This document shows positions 42,243-51,177 of a DNA stretch of 64,000 nucleotides, piece by piece. The translations under genes and the position numbers were made by a program. A model generated the notes under the pieces. The model was not told the DNA's origin. It saw only the letters and a program-made list of their open reading frames with translations, and searched no databases. The stretch is from Nitrososphaera sp. (lineage in GTDB: Archaea > Thermoproteota > Nitrososphaeria > Nitrososphaerales > Nitrososphaeraceae): NCBI GenBank assembly GCA_029263715.1, contig JAJUFP010000004.1, forward strand, positions 1 to 64,000, given 5' to 3'. The stretch's first letter is position 1, and each line of letters begins with the position of its first letter.

Positions 42243-43594
42243 CTGGCCGAGACGGTCATAAATCCGATAACCGACGCCAAGATAAGGATGACGACCGTTC
42301 CGAATTCTGGTATGGCCGTAGTTCCAATTATCTCAATGGTCCTTGCATTCTTTTCATAGTCTATTTCAATAGCATTGATCACTTCAGCTGTTTTCGTAAA
42401 CTCAGAAAATTCATTTGACGAACCAAGTACTCTAAACGAATCAACTTCTCTCTGATCAACCATTACCGTGTAATTGCCGCCAATCAAGCGCTCAGGTACA
42501 TTGATTAGGATATATCCTTGAGGTTCTGTTTTGGGTGTTGTCACGTTAATTTGGATTCGTTTTTCTTCTTGAATAAAATAAAAAGAACAGCTATTTGCGT
42601 TGGTTAACATATCCAGCCTAAATGCATCCCCGTCATCGCTAGCTACGACCCATCTAAAGGGATACTTGCTGCTTTCTACGGGAAACGGAAAGGCTTCCGG
42701 AATGAATCCCCAGCCGTTCAAACTCAAGTCAATCCTATCCGCGTCACTTGGTACATCAATCACCCAAGTGACAGATTCGCAACCCTTCGACTGCTTTGGT
42801 ATCAAGTATTGAGGTTCGGCGTAACCCACTCCTATGCTAGACCGTTTAGTAGACAGTGTGGCTGTGATCTTGTCGTAGGACGTAACATAGTTTGGAACTC
42901 TATAGTCGTTTGTGTATGTCAGGTTTATCGCATATCCGAAGACTTTGTTAATCAGCGCCAAGGGCAAGGTTATTTCTAGCGAATCATTATCCTGGGTTTC
43001 TGAACCTCTAAGGATTAGAAAAATGGTAGAATCCCAGCCATACCTTGAATAGGCGCGCATGTCCTCAATTCGTCGAGTGCCTTCAAATTCGAAAGGGATT
43101 TCATATTCTTCGCCTTTCCATTTTAGCTTGTATGGCGACTCAAGTGCTGAAAATGGCAAGTTATCATAGTAGAATGTGACATCTGCATGTTGGTTTCCAT
43201 ACCTCAAACTCACAAGGTAGTCTCCCTGCGTTTTGGGTTCTTCTGAAACGACAAATGTGTATCTATACTCTCCATTTGCAACGCCCTCAAGTACTCCAAT
43301 TTGAGTGGGAATAATGGAATCCTCAAGGATAGCAGAGCCATCGGGTCTGTAGACCACAATACTAATTGCTTCGGATTCGACCAACGGCCGGACTTTACCT
43401 TCAATCACTACTTCTTCGTTATGTCTATAGTGGGACATCGGCATATTCAGTGTCAAATATCTATCTTCACCAGGTTGGGCAAAAGCCATAACGGTCGCAC
43501 TCTGGCATGAAAGTAGAAAAATGAGAACAGCTAAGGATGTCCCCAAGAGATGAACAGTCATTGGCGACGACAATCTGCTTTTGCCCTCAGCCAT
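42224..43594 (-). CDS. PEFG-type surface protein
   Basis: A signal peptide (about 10-36) is followed by an Ig-like region (about 45-150, with EEVVIEGKVRPL and YRYTFVVSEEPKTQGDYLVSL), a middle domain of unknown type and a C-terminal domain with GGNYTVMVDQREVDSF. The end is IPEFG + hydrophobic helix + RWLKSK, a textbook PEFG-CTERM sorting signal. It is likely cleaved and anchored by an archaeosortase. ATG 43594 is preferred to 43606. Confidence 0.83.
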   Translation of the reverse strand: MAEGKSRLSSPMTVHLLGTSLAVLIFLLSCQSATVMAFAQPGEDRYLTLNMPMSHYRHNEEVVIEGKVRPLVESEAISIVVYRPDGSAILEDSIIPTQIGVLEGVANGEYRYTFVVSEEPKTQGDYLVSLRYGNQHADVTFYYDNLPFSALESPYKLKWKGEEYEIPFEFEGTRRIEDMRAYSRYGWDSTIFLILRGSETQDNDSLEITLPLALINKVFGYAINLTYTNDYRVPNYVTSYDKITATLSTKRSSIGVGYAEPQYLIPKQSKGCESVTWVIDVPSDADRIDLSLNGWGFIPEAFPFPVESSKYPFRWVVASDDGDAFRLDMLTNANSCSFYFIQEEKRIQINVTTPKTEPQGYILINVPERLIGGNYTVMVDQREVDSFRVLGSSNEFSEFTKTAEVINAIEIDYEKNARTIEIIGTTAIPEFGTVVILILASVIGFMTVSARWLKSK

Positions 43595-43753
43595 CGAGAT
43601 CAGCAAAAATTGAACATTGAGAACTTGCTTTTGAGCCTTTGGTTACATCGTGGTACAGAAAACTGTTGAGGGGAATTCCTAGTAGAATTAGGCTTAAAGC
43701 TCATGCCAGAGCAGATAGTTTTAAATCAGGTAATCCAGCTTTGATGGCTGTAA

Positions 43754-44413
43754 ATGCACCCCAAGGACAGCCGTTATCCGGAGTATATCGCTGAGCAGAT
43801 AAAGAAAGGTACAACAACGTGCGCCCTTACCTGCAAAGACGGCGTGGTGTTGGCCGCCGACACAAGGGCCAGTGCAGGATTGTTCATTGCCGACAGGCAT
43901 GTCATGAAGATCCAGCAGGTCGACAGGCACCTGGCCATGACCATCGCCGGCGGTGTAGCCGATGCGCAGAACCTTGTTGACATCATGCGGTACAACGCAA
44001 ACCTTTACCGTCTGCAGAACAAGGAGCTGATGCCGGTCAAGTCTGCGGCAAGGCTGTGTTCAAACGTTCTTTTCAACAACCGATACTTCCCGTACTACGT
44101 CCAGATAATCATGGCCGGCTTTACAAAAGCTGAGGGCGGGCAGATCCACAACATCGATCTTTTCGGCTCCATGTCCACTGAAAAGTTCATTTCAACTGGA
44201 AGCGGATCTCCTGTTGCCTATGGTTACCTTGAATCAGAGTACAAGCCAGACATGACCGTGGACGAGGCGTACAAGGTGGCCATGCACGCAATTGCCGCGG
44301 CCATCAGAAGAAACGCCGGCACCGGCGACAACATCAACGTGGCCATCATCGACAAGGACGGCTACCGCGAGTTGTCAAAAGAGCAAAAGGCAGCGGTCGG
44401 CGTCGTGTATTAA
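43754..44413 (+). CDS. psmB: 20S proteasome beta subunit
   Basis: The catalytic subunit of the proteasome. A 19-residue propeptide ends at Gly19 and autocleavage would expose Thr20 in KKG-TTTCAL. The active-site aspartate region VLAADTRASAG and the lysine-bearing strand follow. GTGDN near the end is the typical SGGD-like segment. The length is normal. Confidence 0.95.
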   Translation: MHPKDSRYPEYIAEQIKKGTTTCALTCKDGVVLAADTRASAGLFIADRHVMKIQQVDRHLAMTIAGGVADAQNLVDIMRYNANLYRLQNKELMPVKSAARLCSNVLFNNRYFPYYVQIIMAGFTKAEGGQIHNIDLFGSMSTEKFISTGSGSPVAYGYLESEYKPDMTVDEAYKVAMHAIAAAIRRNAGTGDNINVAIIDKDGYRELSKEQKAAVGVVY

Positions 44414-44490
44414 CGCCCGACCCCTTTTTCCTATTTCTACGCTGACGGGTTGTTCCTCCAAGCAAAGCCAGTACGCGCTCTAGAACAATA

Positions 44491-44691
44491 CTACATATGG
44501 TATTTCTGTCCGTGTTCTTGTAATTCTGCTGGGCTATGAAATGTCGTGCCACATGCTTTGCAGGTGAAATGCTCGTGGCCCGAATGACGGTCTTCTGCCA
44601 TGTGCATCTTGCCATGCTCCACGAGTTCGTCTTCTGACTTGAACCTTGTACCACATGCTTTGCATTCGAATTTCTTTCCAAATAATCCCAT
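44491..44691 (-). CDS. Small two-finger C2H2 zinc protein, paralogue
   Basis: 66 residues starting MGLFGKKFECKACG, with two zinc fingers (FECKACGTRFKSEDELVEHG... and FTCKACGTTFHSPAELQEHG...). It aligns residue by residue with the protein at 13354-13536, including the GHEHFTC linker. A role in transcription or nucleoid organisation is possible. Confidence 0.85.
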   Translation of the reverse strand: MGLFGKKFECKACGTRFKSEDELVEHGKMHMAEDRHSGHEHFTCKACGTTFHSPAELQEHGQKYHM

Positions 44692-44874
44692 GTTCAGTTA
44701 GGGGTTAGCAATCAATAAAACAATATCCTGGAATGGTCAAAGAAAAGATTGAACGTGTGCAGACTTTAGGCTCGATGGCCTTTTGAACATGATTAGTTCT
44801 GCCAAAAACGTGGCCCTCCCTCTCCCTTGGGTGCCGGCTGTATTATAACGCAAAAGCCGGAAACAGTCTGCGAG

Positions 44875-45120
44875 ATGGCGTGCAAGAATCTCTGCCAGAG
44901 GCTGACTTTTGCAGGGCGGGCTCCGTATCCTAGCCCGTACATGTTTGGCTTAAGATACTGCTCTAGATGCGAAGTATACCTTCTTCCAGAGGAGGGCAAC
45001 AGCCGTTGCCCATGCTGCAACAGGACCCTGCGACGGAAGTCAAGGAGGAAAAAGCACGAAAAAAGGATGGAGCATATGGTCATGCAGCCCCTGCACATAA
45101 TGACAGATCCGGATCTTTAA
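44875..45120 (+). CDS. Cys-rich zinc mini-protein (family copy 3)
   Basis: 81 residues starting MACKNLCQRLTF, then LRYCSRCEVYLLPEEGNSRCPCC and LRRKSRRKKHEKR. It shares the Cys skeleton with the two genes near amoA (28227, 28442). ATG 44875 is chosen: it matches the paralogues and lies about 28 nt after a TATTATAAC box. A longer in-frame start would lie in the promoter. The basic tail suggests nucleic-acid binding. Confidence 0.75.
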   Translation: MACKNLCQRLTFAGRAPYPSPYMFGLRYCSRCEVYLLPEEGNSRCPCCNRTLRRKSRRKKHEKRMEHMVMQPLHIMTDPDL

Positions 45121-45126
45121 ACTGTC

Positions 45127-46575
45127 CTAGCTGCGCTTGCCCGTGATCTCGCGGATGAACAGGCTGCTGTCCATCTTTGAGAACCGGCCCAGATCTATTT
45201 TTGCGCCGGGGCCCATTATCTCCCGGATCTCCTTGCCGGAATCAGGCTGCGCCCACCAGTCTTCTCCGAACTTGTTTTGCAGATGGCGGTCCAGTTCTGC
45301 TGCCCGAACAGCCGCTACAAGGTAGCTGGGCACGTACATGATGGCGTCAGGCATGATGTGGTGCAGCATCCAGTACTCGCCGGGCATCTCAAGGCCGGTG
45401 TACTCCTTGATAAGATCGGCATAGAGATCGCTTGCCTTGTCTATGGAAAGGTTCTTGCGCCAGAACTCGGCCTTCATAAGCGAGTTGGCCGTGTAAAACG
45501 TGACAAAGAACAATTCCATAAAGTTGTTCCGCTGCTGAAGTTCGTCCAGCACACTGTCAGAAAGACCAAGGGATGAAAGATACCTCCGGTTTTTGGTCAG
45601 CCGTTCAAGGAATATCGAGAATATTTCTGCAATTCCCATGGAAAAGTTGTACCGGTTCCAATACTCCAGATTTGGATCGATGGAGGTGGCGTGAGCGGCA
45701 TGGCCCATCTCGTGGTAGCAGCCCTGCAGGTCAAAGTACGGGCTTTCAGCCTTGTACAGCACGCGGATGTCTGTAGGAACCTGGACAAAGAAGCATATCG
45801 GAGACGGGTACTTGTCCTTGCGGTTTTCCGTGTCTATGTTGATGCTGGACAGGTCAAACTGCATGGAAGCAAGTGCGCGCCGGACTTCGGTTACCGGGTT
45901 TATCTTGGAAAAGTGCTTTTCAAGGTCCGCGTACACGCGGTTGCGAAAGAAGTAAAAGTCGTCAAAGTATTCGGCTGGCCTTCCAAGCACCTTTTGGGAC
46001 ATCTCTGATAGCGCCTCGCGGAACGGCTTTTTGGCCTGCCGGCCCATGGATTTTACCAGATCCATCAGCTTTGAGTAAGAGAATTTTTCATTTTCCAGGT
46101 ATCCGTCCAGCGGGGTCAGCTTTTTGCCAGAATATTTCTCGTAAACATCGGCTATCTTGTCAAACCGCTGCCTGATTACCGGCGATACGTGCTTTGTCTT
46201 TTGGATAAACTCGTCAAACACCTGCTTTCTTTTTTCAGAGTCTTTTTGCGCACTGTTGAACTGGCGCCAGGTGCTCCAGTTTACCGGCGACCTGCCAAAC
46301 TTTTGTTTTGATACAATCTTGCTGTTGCGAAGGTTGTAGAGTTTGAGTTCCAGCTTCTTGGTGCTTGAATCGGCGATGTTCTCAAGAGACGAAAGGAACA
46401 ACTCTCTTGGCTCGGAGAAATTGTCTATGAACAGTTTTGCGCTGTAAAATTTCATCTCGGCCAGCTGCTCTATCACCTGCTGGCTGTACTTCAGGCCGGC
46501 GTACTGCTTGTATCGCTCATCGGATTCAGCCACGTAGATCTGCTCGTCGATATGGCACCACTGCTGCAAATTCAT
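45127..46575 (-). CDS. M3-family oligopeptidase
   Basis: A zinc metallopeptidase of about 482 residues. The zinc motif HEMGH (about 288-292) sits in LQGCYHEMGHAAHATS, with the third ligand Glu (about 317) in GIAEIFSIFLERL. It is shorter than oligoendopeptidase F and appears soluble. ATG 46575 is chosen because a TTTTTAAAAT box lies about 26 nt upstream on this strand; the frame is open for 26 more codons. Confidence 0.85.
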   Translation of the reverse strand: MNLQQWCHIDEQIYVAESDERYKQYAGLKYSQQVIEQLAEMKFYSAKLFIDNFSEPRELFLSSLENIADSSTKKLELKLYNLRNSKIVSKQKFGRSPVNWSTWRQFNSAQKDSEKRKQVFDEFIQKTKHVSPVIRQRFDKIADVYEKYSGKKLTPLDGYLENEKFSYSKLMDLVKSMGRQAKKPFREALSEMSQKVLGRPAEYFDDFYFFRNRVYADLEKHFSKINPVTEVRRALASMQFDLSSINIDTENRKDKYPSPICFFVQVPTDIRVLYKAESPYFDLQGCYHEMGHAAHATSIDPNLEYWNRYNFSMGIAEIFSIFLERLTKNRRYLSSLGLSDSVLDELQQRNNFMELFFVTFYTANSLMKAEFWRKNLSIDKASDLYADLIKEYTGLEMPGEYWMLHHIMPDAIMYVPSYLVAAVRAAELDRHLQNKFGEDWWAQPDSGKEIREIMGPGAKIDLGRFSKMDSSLFIREITGKRS

Positions 46576-46724
46576 AGATGACAGAAGATGTATCTTTGAT
46601 TTTAAAAATGTTATAACAGGCCGTTGCTTGAAAATATTTAAGGTTTTGTCCAAACATTTGGATCAACGGTTATATCTTTGATACACGGTTTACAGATCAG
46701 TTGCTCAATGGAGGCGTAGCTGAA

Positions 46725-47249
46725 ATGAGCGCTAAGACGCTAAGCATGATCGTCTTCTTCTTTACTGCACTTACCCTGACCCATGCAGCTTTTATCGATT
46801 ACCGGTCGGGCATTTCAGAATCGCAGAGCAAGGCAGGCCAAAGCGACAGGCTGCCAAACCAGATGACGTATCTGCAGACAAGAAAGTTTGGTGTAGAGAC
46901 TGCCATCATGTTTGGAAGAACCGATATCTGGCGGGGCGCCACAAGGCAGAGGTGGACAGAGAAATGCCTTTGCTGCGGCGTCTTTGAACTGCTGGTCAAA
47001 ATGAAGGGAGGGCCGACTCGAGTCAAGATGCTGGAATTGCTTGCCACGCCAAAAAACAAGCTGCAAGTGTCAAACGAGCTTGGGATCGACTGGAAGGCTG
47101 TGGACAGGCATGTGGACAAGATGCTATATCATGGACTCATCCAGCAGGTTTCCACCGCCGGGACATGCACAACGTACGTCATCACTGAAAAAGGCAGGTG
47201 CGCCCTATCGCTGGTCAATGCAAGTATTCTTCAGCCTGAATGTTTATAG
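46725..47249 (+). CDS. Winged-helix protein with N-terminal membrane segment
   Basis: 174 residues. An N-terminal hydrophobic helix (about 5-22) precedes a linker, a Cys cluster (EKCLCCGVF) and a winged-helix domain (about 95-165) with RVKMLELLATPKNKLQVSNELGIDWKAVDRHVDKML, typical of ArsR-like regulators. A membrane-tethered or redox/metal-sensing regulator is possible. ATG 46725 is preceded by GGAGG (46714-46718); TTG 46701 is the leaderless alternative. Confidence 0.72.
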   Translation: MSAKTLSMIVFFFTALTLTHAAFIDYRSGISESQSKAGQSDRLPNQMTYLQTRKFGVETAIMFGRTDIWRGATRQRWTEKCLCCGVFELLVKMKGGPTRVKMLELLATPKNKLQVSNELGIDWKAVDRHVDKMLYHGLIQQVSTAGTCTTYVITEKGRCALSLVNASILQPECL

Positions 47250-47273
47250 AGCAAGCAAGCATAGGCATTCTTG

Positions 47274-47420
47274 ATGTTTGGAAAAGCCAAGTGCAAGTTG
47301 TGCGGCGACAGCGTGAGGCTTGCATTAAAACACCTGAGGGACAAGCACCCCGACGTATACGAAAGTCAGGTAAGGAAGATGAAGATGCCGGACATCATGG
47401 ACAAGTTCTTTACTGTCTAG
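47274..47420 (+). CDS. Tiny single zinc-finger protein, 48 aa
   Basis: A short frame beginning MFGKAKCKLCGDSV with a C-x2-C ... H-x4-H finger (CKLC ... HLRDKH), followed by a Met/Lys-rich end. One classical C2H2 finger makes up most of the protein. It lies 24 nt after the winged-helix gene in the same direction. Confidence 0.62.
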   Translation: MFGKAKCKLCGDSVRLALKHLRDKHPDVYESQVRKMKMPDIMDKFFTV

Positions 47421-47454
47421 ATTGGCAGAAAATTTGTAAAAAGAGAAAGGTGCT

Positions 47455-49155
47455 TTACGCACCGGCCATGTTGTTGCGGAGCTCGACGCCGCGGTGATCC
47501 TCAGAGCTTTCGGCGGCCCTGTGCATTTCTGACAGAGCGCAACCCATCTGGGCCTCTGGCTTGCCCCTTCTCATCAGACCTCTATAAAGGCCTGCTTCAA
47601 GGGTTGTTCCGTGGGCCTTCTCCCATTCCTCTACCGGGATGCTGAACTTCTTTTGGATTCTGTCCCTGTACCATTCTGGGATGACGTTGAAGGCGCAGAA
47701 CGGGATGATTCTGAGGTCCGGCGTCAGGTAGTGGATATCGCACCTCTGCAGCCTTTCAAGGTCCTCGTTGTACTTGTCCTGGAAGTGCATCATGCCCAGG
47801 AACAGCGACCGTACGTGCCATGAACCCACAGAGTCAAAGTTGCGCTTGAGAAGTATGCTTGAGAACATCTTGGCCAGGTCAAGGCCGTGGGGCTGCTTGT
47901 CCTTGTCTACAAACTGCTTCAGCTTGCGGACGACTTCAAGCATGGTCCAGTACCTGTTGGCGCCGGACCTGATCTCGTCGGCCTTTTCCTCAAAGTATTC
48001 CAGCACACCTTTGATATCGACAAACGATGTCAGCGGTATCATCTTCTTTGTCTGGACGTCTTCAAAGACGTATGTTCCAGCGCCGCAGGCAAAGTGGATC
48101 GAGAGCTCGTACTTGGGCTTCTTGCTGAAGGCCTCGATGATGTTGGTCATGGGCATGCATGAAGGCACCGGGAACCAGGCATCCTTGCTTATCTCGCCGT
48201 TGGTCTGCTCCTCTATTCTTTCGATGCAGTCCGGTATGGTGATTCTGTACTTTTCACGCTCCTTCTTGCCCATCCTGCCGGTCAGCGAGACTGGCTGGAA
48301 GTTGACTGCGTGCACCACGTCCAGGTTCTTCTGGGCATAGCGGATGATGCCGCCCAGCTCGTGGTCGTTTATAGACTTGATAACTGTTGGGACGAACACG
48401 ACGGTCATGCCGCACTTGCGGGCTGATTCAAGGGTGTAGGGGATCTCCCAGTGGTTCTTGGGGTTGGTCCTTGGCGTGACACCGTCAAATGATAAGTAGA
48501 GGTTGTTGACGCCGGCCATCCTCACCTGTCTCATGGTCTCCGGCGACATGGCCAGCTTGATTCCGTTGGTGTTCAGCTGGACATGGTCAACGCCCTCTTC
48601 CTTCATCACCTTTATGAGGTCAGTGATATCGTCACGGAGCATGGGCTCCCCTCCAGTGATCTGGATAGAGTTGCCTGCGATGGGCTTTTCTGCCTTGAGC
48701 GTCTTCATCATGGCGCGGACCTGCTCCATGTTTGGCTCGTACAGGTATGCGCCTTCAAGGCCCTTCTTGACGTAAAAGAAGCAGTACCAGCAGGTAAGGT
48801 CGCACCTGTTCGTGATGATCATGTTGGAAAGTCCAGAGTGGGAAAGGTGGTTTGTACACAGCCCGCAGTTGTTGGGGCATGCACACTTGTCAATCATGAC
48901 ATTGGGAGCATGGGCACCCTTGCCGTCCATCCAGTAAGTGCTGAACTTTTTGTACATTTCATAAGAGCCAAAGTATAGCTCCTCACATTCACCGTGGGTA
49001 GGGCAGGTCTTGGTCATGAAGACCTTGCCGTCACGCTCAAAGACTTCAGCGTCCAGAATCATGTTGCAATCAGGGCAAATGCTCTGGGTAAACCGGATAG
49101 TCTTTCGAGCACCTACACTCTTGCTAGACACGTTTGAAATTTGAATTAGCTCCAT
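47455..49155 (-). CDS. Radical SAM protein, tetraether synthase (Tes)-like
   Basis: 566 residues. The radical SAM cluster is C118-x3-C122-x2-C125 in NRCDLTCWYCFFY, followed by ITGGEP (about 167-172). Unlike a simple radical SAM protein it has an N-terminal Cys-rich section (C27, C30, C51, C91, C93, C97, C100; CPDC, KTCPTHGE, CACPNNCGLC) as in Tes/MJ0619, which joins two archaeol chains into GDGT membrane lipids. Thaumarchaeota make GDGTs, so this is a good candidate. A TATA box lies just upstream. Confidence 0.72.
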   Translation of the reverse strand: MELIQISNVSSKSVGARKTIRFTQSICPDCNMILDAEVFERDGKVFMTKTCPTHGECEELYFGSYEMYKKFSTYWMDGKGAHAPNVMIDKCACPNNCGLCTNHLSHSGLSNMIITNRCDLTCWYCFFYVKKGLEGAYLYEPNMEQVRAMMKTLKAEKPIAGNSIQITGGEPMLRDDITDLIKVMKEEGVDHVQLNTNGIKLAMSPETMRQVRMAGVNNLYLSFDGVTPRTNPKNHWEIPYTLESARKCGMTVVFVPTVIKSINDHELGGIIRYAQKNLDVVHAVNFQPVSLTGRMGKKEREKYRITIPDCIERIEEQTNGEISKDAWFPVPSCMPMTNIIEAFSKKPKYELSIHFACGAGTYVFEDVQTKKMIPLTSFVDIKGVLEYFEEKADEIRSGANRYWTMLEVVRKLKQFVDKDKQPHGLDLAKMFSSILLKRNFDSVGSWHVRSLFLGMMHFQDKYNEDLERLQRCDIHYLTPDLRIIPFCAFNVIPEWYRDRIQKKFSIPVEEWEKAHGTTLEAGLYRGLMRRGKPEAQMGCALSEMHRAAESSEDHRGVELRNNMAGA

Positions 49156-49310
49156 TCTAGTTTCTATTTTGAAAAACTTACAGATTTTATATATAAATAT
49201 AACTTATCAAATACTACGGTGATTAGTGGTTGCCAGAAAAGGTCATTTCTACCTCAACCACGAGGTGCTGTATACGTAAATATATAACGGCGTAATAAAA
49301 CCTTCTGAGT

Positions 49311-50099
49311 TTGAGTATCAGTGACAGGTCCCGCAAGGCCATGGAAGACCTTGGCCTGACGGGTTATGAGATCAGGGTTTACACTTCTCTGCTTGAGACC
49401 GGCGCCATGACCGCCGCCGACATCAGCAAGAAATCCGGCGTGCCTTATTCCAAGATCTATGAGGTGCTAAACAGCCTTGAGGATAAGGGCTGGCTAGAGT
49501 CCGACAGCTCCCGGCCGCAGCAGTTCTTCCCCAGATCGCCTTCAACGGCACTGGAAGCCATGAGACTGCGAAACGAGAACAACTTTCGCGAAAGCCAGTC
49601 GGTTATAGTGGGGGAGCTTATGCCCATGTATACAAAGAGCGGGATAAAAGAAAAGCCCGAGATCTGGGTCGTCAGGGGGATTTACAACATCGCAGCCAAG
49701 GTAAGCGAGATAGTCCAGGAATGCCAGCAGGAGCTGCTGGTGGCCCTGCCAAGCGTTGCTGAAAACGTTGCCAAGCCGATGCAGCCGATATTGAGGACCC
49801 TCCACGAGCGGGGGGTGAAGATAAGCGTGCTTGTCTCTGAAGAGACGTCGCCGGAGACGGTGAAGGCGCTGTCAAGGATCGCCGACGTCAGGCGCAAGAA
49901 CGGCATGTTTGGCGGTGGCATCATAGGCGACGGCAAGTATGTAGTCCTGCTGCTGGGCGAGAGCATGGGCGATAACGGGCTGATAGACCCCATAGCGATG
50001 CTGGCGGACCATGCAGGCCTTGCCGGCTTTGCCAAGGGGTACTTCCAATACCTCTGGGAAGACGCGCGGGTGCCGCCGGCCAAGAAGGCAGACAGATAA
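49311..50099 (+). CDS. TrmB-family transcriptional regulator
   Basis: A 262-residue regulator with an N-terminal winged helix (about 10-75, LTGYEIRVYTSLLETGAMTAADISKKSGVPYSKIYEVLNSLEDKGW) and a C-terminal PLD-like ligand domain. The TrmB family senses sugars or other metabolites. TTG 49311 lies about 28 nt after AAATATATAA, so it is leaderless. It is divergent from the Tes-like gene and followed by the DtxR-family gene. Confidence 0.88.
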   Translation: MSISDRSRKAMEDLGLTGYEIRVYTSLLETGAMTAADISKKSGVPYSKIYEVLNSLEDKGWLESDSSRPQQFFPRSPSTALEAMRLRNENNFRESQSVIVGELMPMYTKSGIKEKPEIWVVRGIYNIAAKVSEIVQECQQELLVALPSVAENVAKPMQPILRTLHERGVKISVLVSEETSPETVKALSRIADVRRKNGMFGGGIIGDGKYVVLLLGESMGDNGLIDPIAMLADHAGLAGFAKGYFQYLWEDARVPPAKKADR

Positions 50100-50134
50100 A
50101 GTTAATAATTATTCGCTCCAACCACGAACTGACG

Positions 50135-50599
50135 TTGGAGCCGTCTGTCATAAGAAAACGTAGAAAGAGCGACGAAGAGCTGTTTATCGGTACTGCTGAA
50201 TCCGAGCATGTCGAGATGTACCTGAAGGCCATCTGGCGTATACGCGAGATAGGAGAGGAAGTCAAGATCAGTTCAGTGGCCAAGATGCTTAACGTAACCC
50301 AGCCGTCGGTGGTCCAGATGCTCCGCAAGCTGGACGGATCTAACCTTGTCAGCTACGGCAAGGGCAGGGTCGAGCTCACCGAGGAAGGTGATCGCATAGG
50401 CAAGCAGATGATCCGAAATACGCGTCTTTTAGAAGTGCTCATGAAAGACTCGTTAAAGATCGAGGTGGACGAGGAGATGGTCTGCGGCATAGAGCACCAC
50501 ATGAAGGACATTTTCACAGACGCCCTTTGCACCCTTCTCAATCACCCAAGGAAATGCCCCCACGGCCACGACATCCCAAGGGGCCGGTGCTGCTCATAG
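50135..50599 (+). CDS. DtxR/MntR-family metal-dependent regulator
   Basis: A 154-residue repressor. The N-terminal winged helix (about 22-80, ESEHVEMYLKAIWRIREIGEEVKISSVAKMLNVTQPSVVQML) and the dimerisation/metal domain (DEEMVCGIEHHMKDIFTDAL, CPHGHDIP) carry Cys, Glu and His metal ligands of the family. It lacks the SH3-like third domain, as in MntR. TTG 50135 is the start, close behind an ATAATTAT box. Confidence 0.9.
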   Translation: MEPSVIRKRRKSDEELFIGTAESEHVEMYLKAIWRIREIGEEVKISSVAKMLNVTQPSVVQMLRKLDGSNLVSYGKGRVELTEEGDRIGKQMIRNTRLLEVLMKDSLKIEVDEEMVCGIEHHMKDIFTDALCTLLNHPRKCPHGHDIPRGRCCS

Positions 50600-50761
50600 C
50601 CAAAGTTAATGTTGGTTCCAAGAAGCAAGGATAAAAACATCGGAACCGACAGAGTACTAAATTATGATCAGGCCTTGCATGGAAAGGAAGATACTCTTGT
50701 GAGGATAATTCCGATTCATTCAAGCATTTCAGGTTTACCCATACAATCATCAATACAAGTT

Positions 50762-51106
50762 TTAAGAGCTGATTACCGGTGCTTCCTTTTCCATCATTTT
50801 GTGAATGCGGGCACTTGCAATCGACAAAACAAACTTTTCTAGGGATGATCCAGATTTGCTTTCCTTGTTTAGCCTGTACATTTTGGACCTTCCAGATTGC
50901 CTTGTGTTTACCAATAGGCCGAGCTCAACCAATTTAGGAATCGTGGTTTGAGCGTGCTTTAATGACACTCCAGAATATCTGGCAATGTCCGACTCGGAAT
51001 AGTCGAATTCCTGCATGGTGGAAAGAAAGTCAAGCATCTTGGCGGTAGCATTGCCAGTAAACAATAATTCAAGCGGCCCTTGTTCCAGAACCTTATCGTT
51101 CTTCAT
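50762..51106 (-). CDS. Winged-helix regulator
   Basis: 114 residues with a winged helix from about 20 to 85 (SESDIARYSGVSLKHAQTTIPKLVELGLLVNTRQSGRSKMYRLN). It is divergent from the gene at 51178 and the two share an AT-rich promoter region containing the palindrome ATTACGTAAT. The ligand is unknown. Confidence 0.72.
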   Translation of the reverse strand: MKNDKVLEQGPLELLFTGNATAKMLDFLSTMQEFDYSESDIARYSGVSLKHAQTTIPKLVELGLLVNTRQSGRSKMYRLNKESKSGSSLEKFVLSIASARIHKMMEKEAPVISS

Positions 51107-51161
51107 GCATACTTTCTATCTCTATATCTGTATATATGTATTACCTATTATTAAGGAATGT

Positions 51162-51171
51162 ATTACGTAAT
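51162..51171. promoter_or_regulatory. Palindrome ATTACGTAAT between divergent regulators
   Basis: A perfect 10-bp palindrome lies in the short AT-rich stretch between the two divergent winged-helix genes, next to overlapping TATATA-type boxes (51124-51140). A shared operator is likely. Confidence 0.4.
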
Positions 51172-51177
51172 GCTTAT

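Noticed and set aside
50609-50842. Plus-strand ORF after the DtxR gene
   Set aside because: It overlaps the minus-strand winged-helix gene and has no supporting features.
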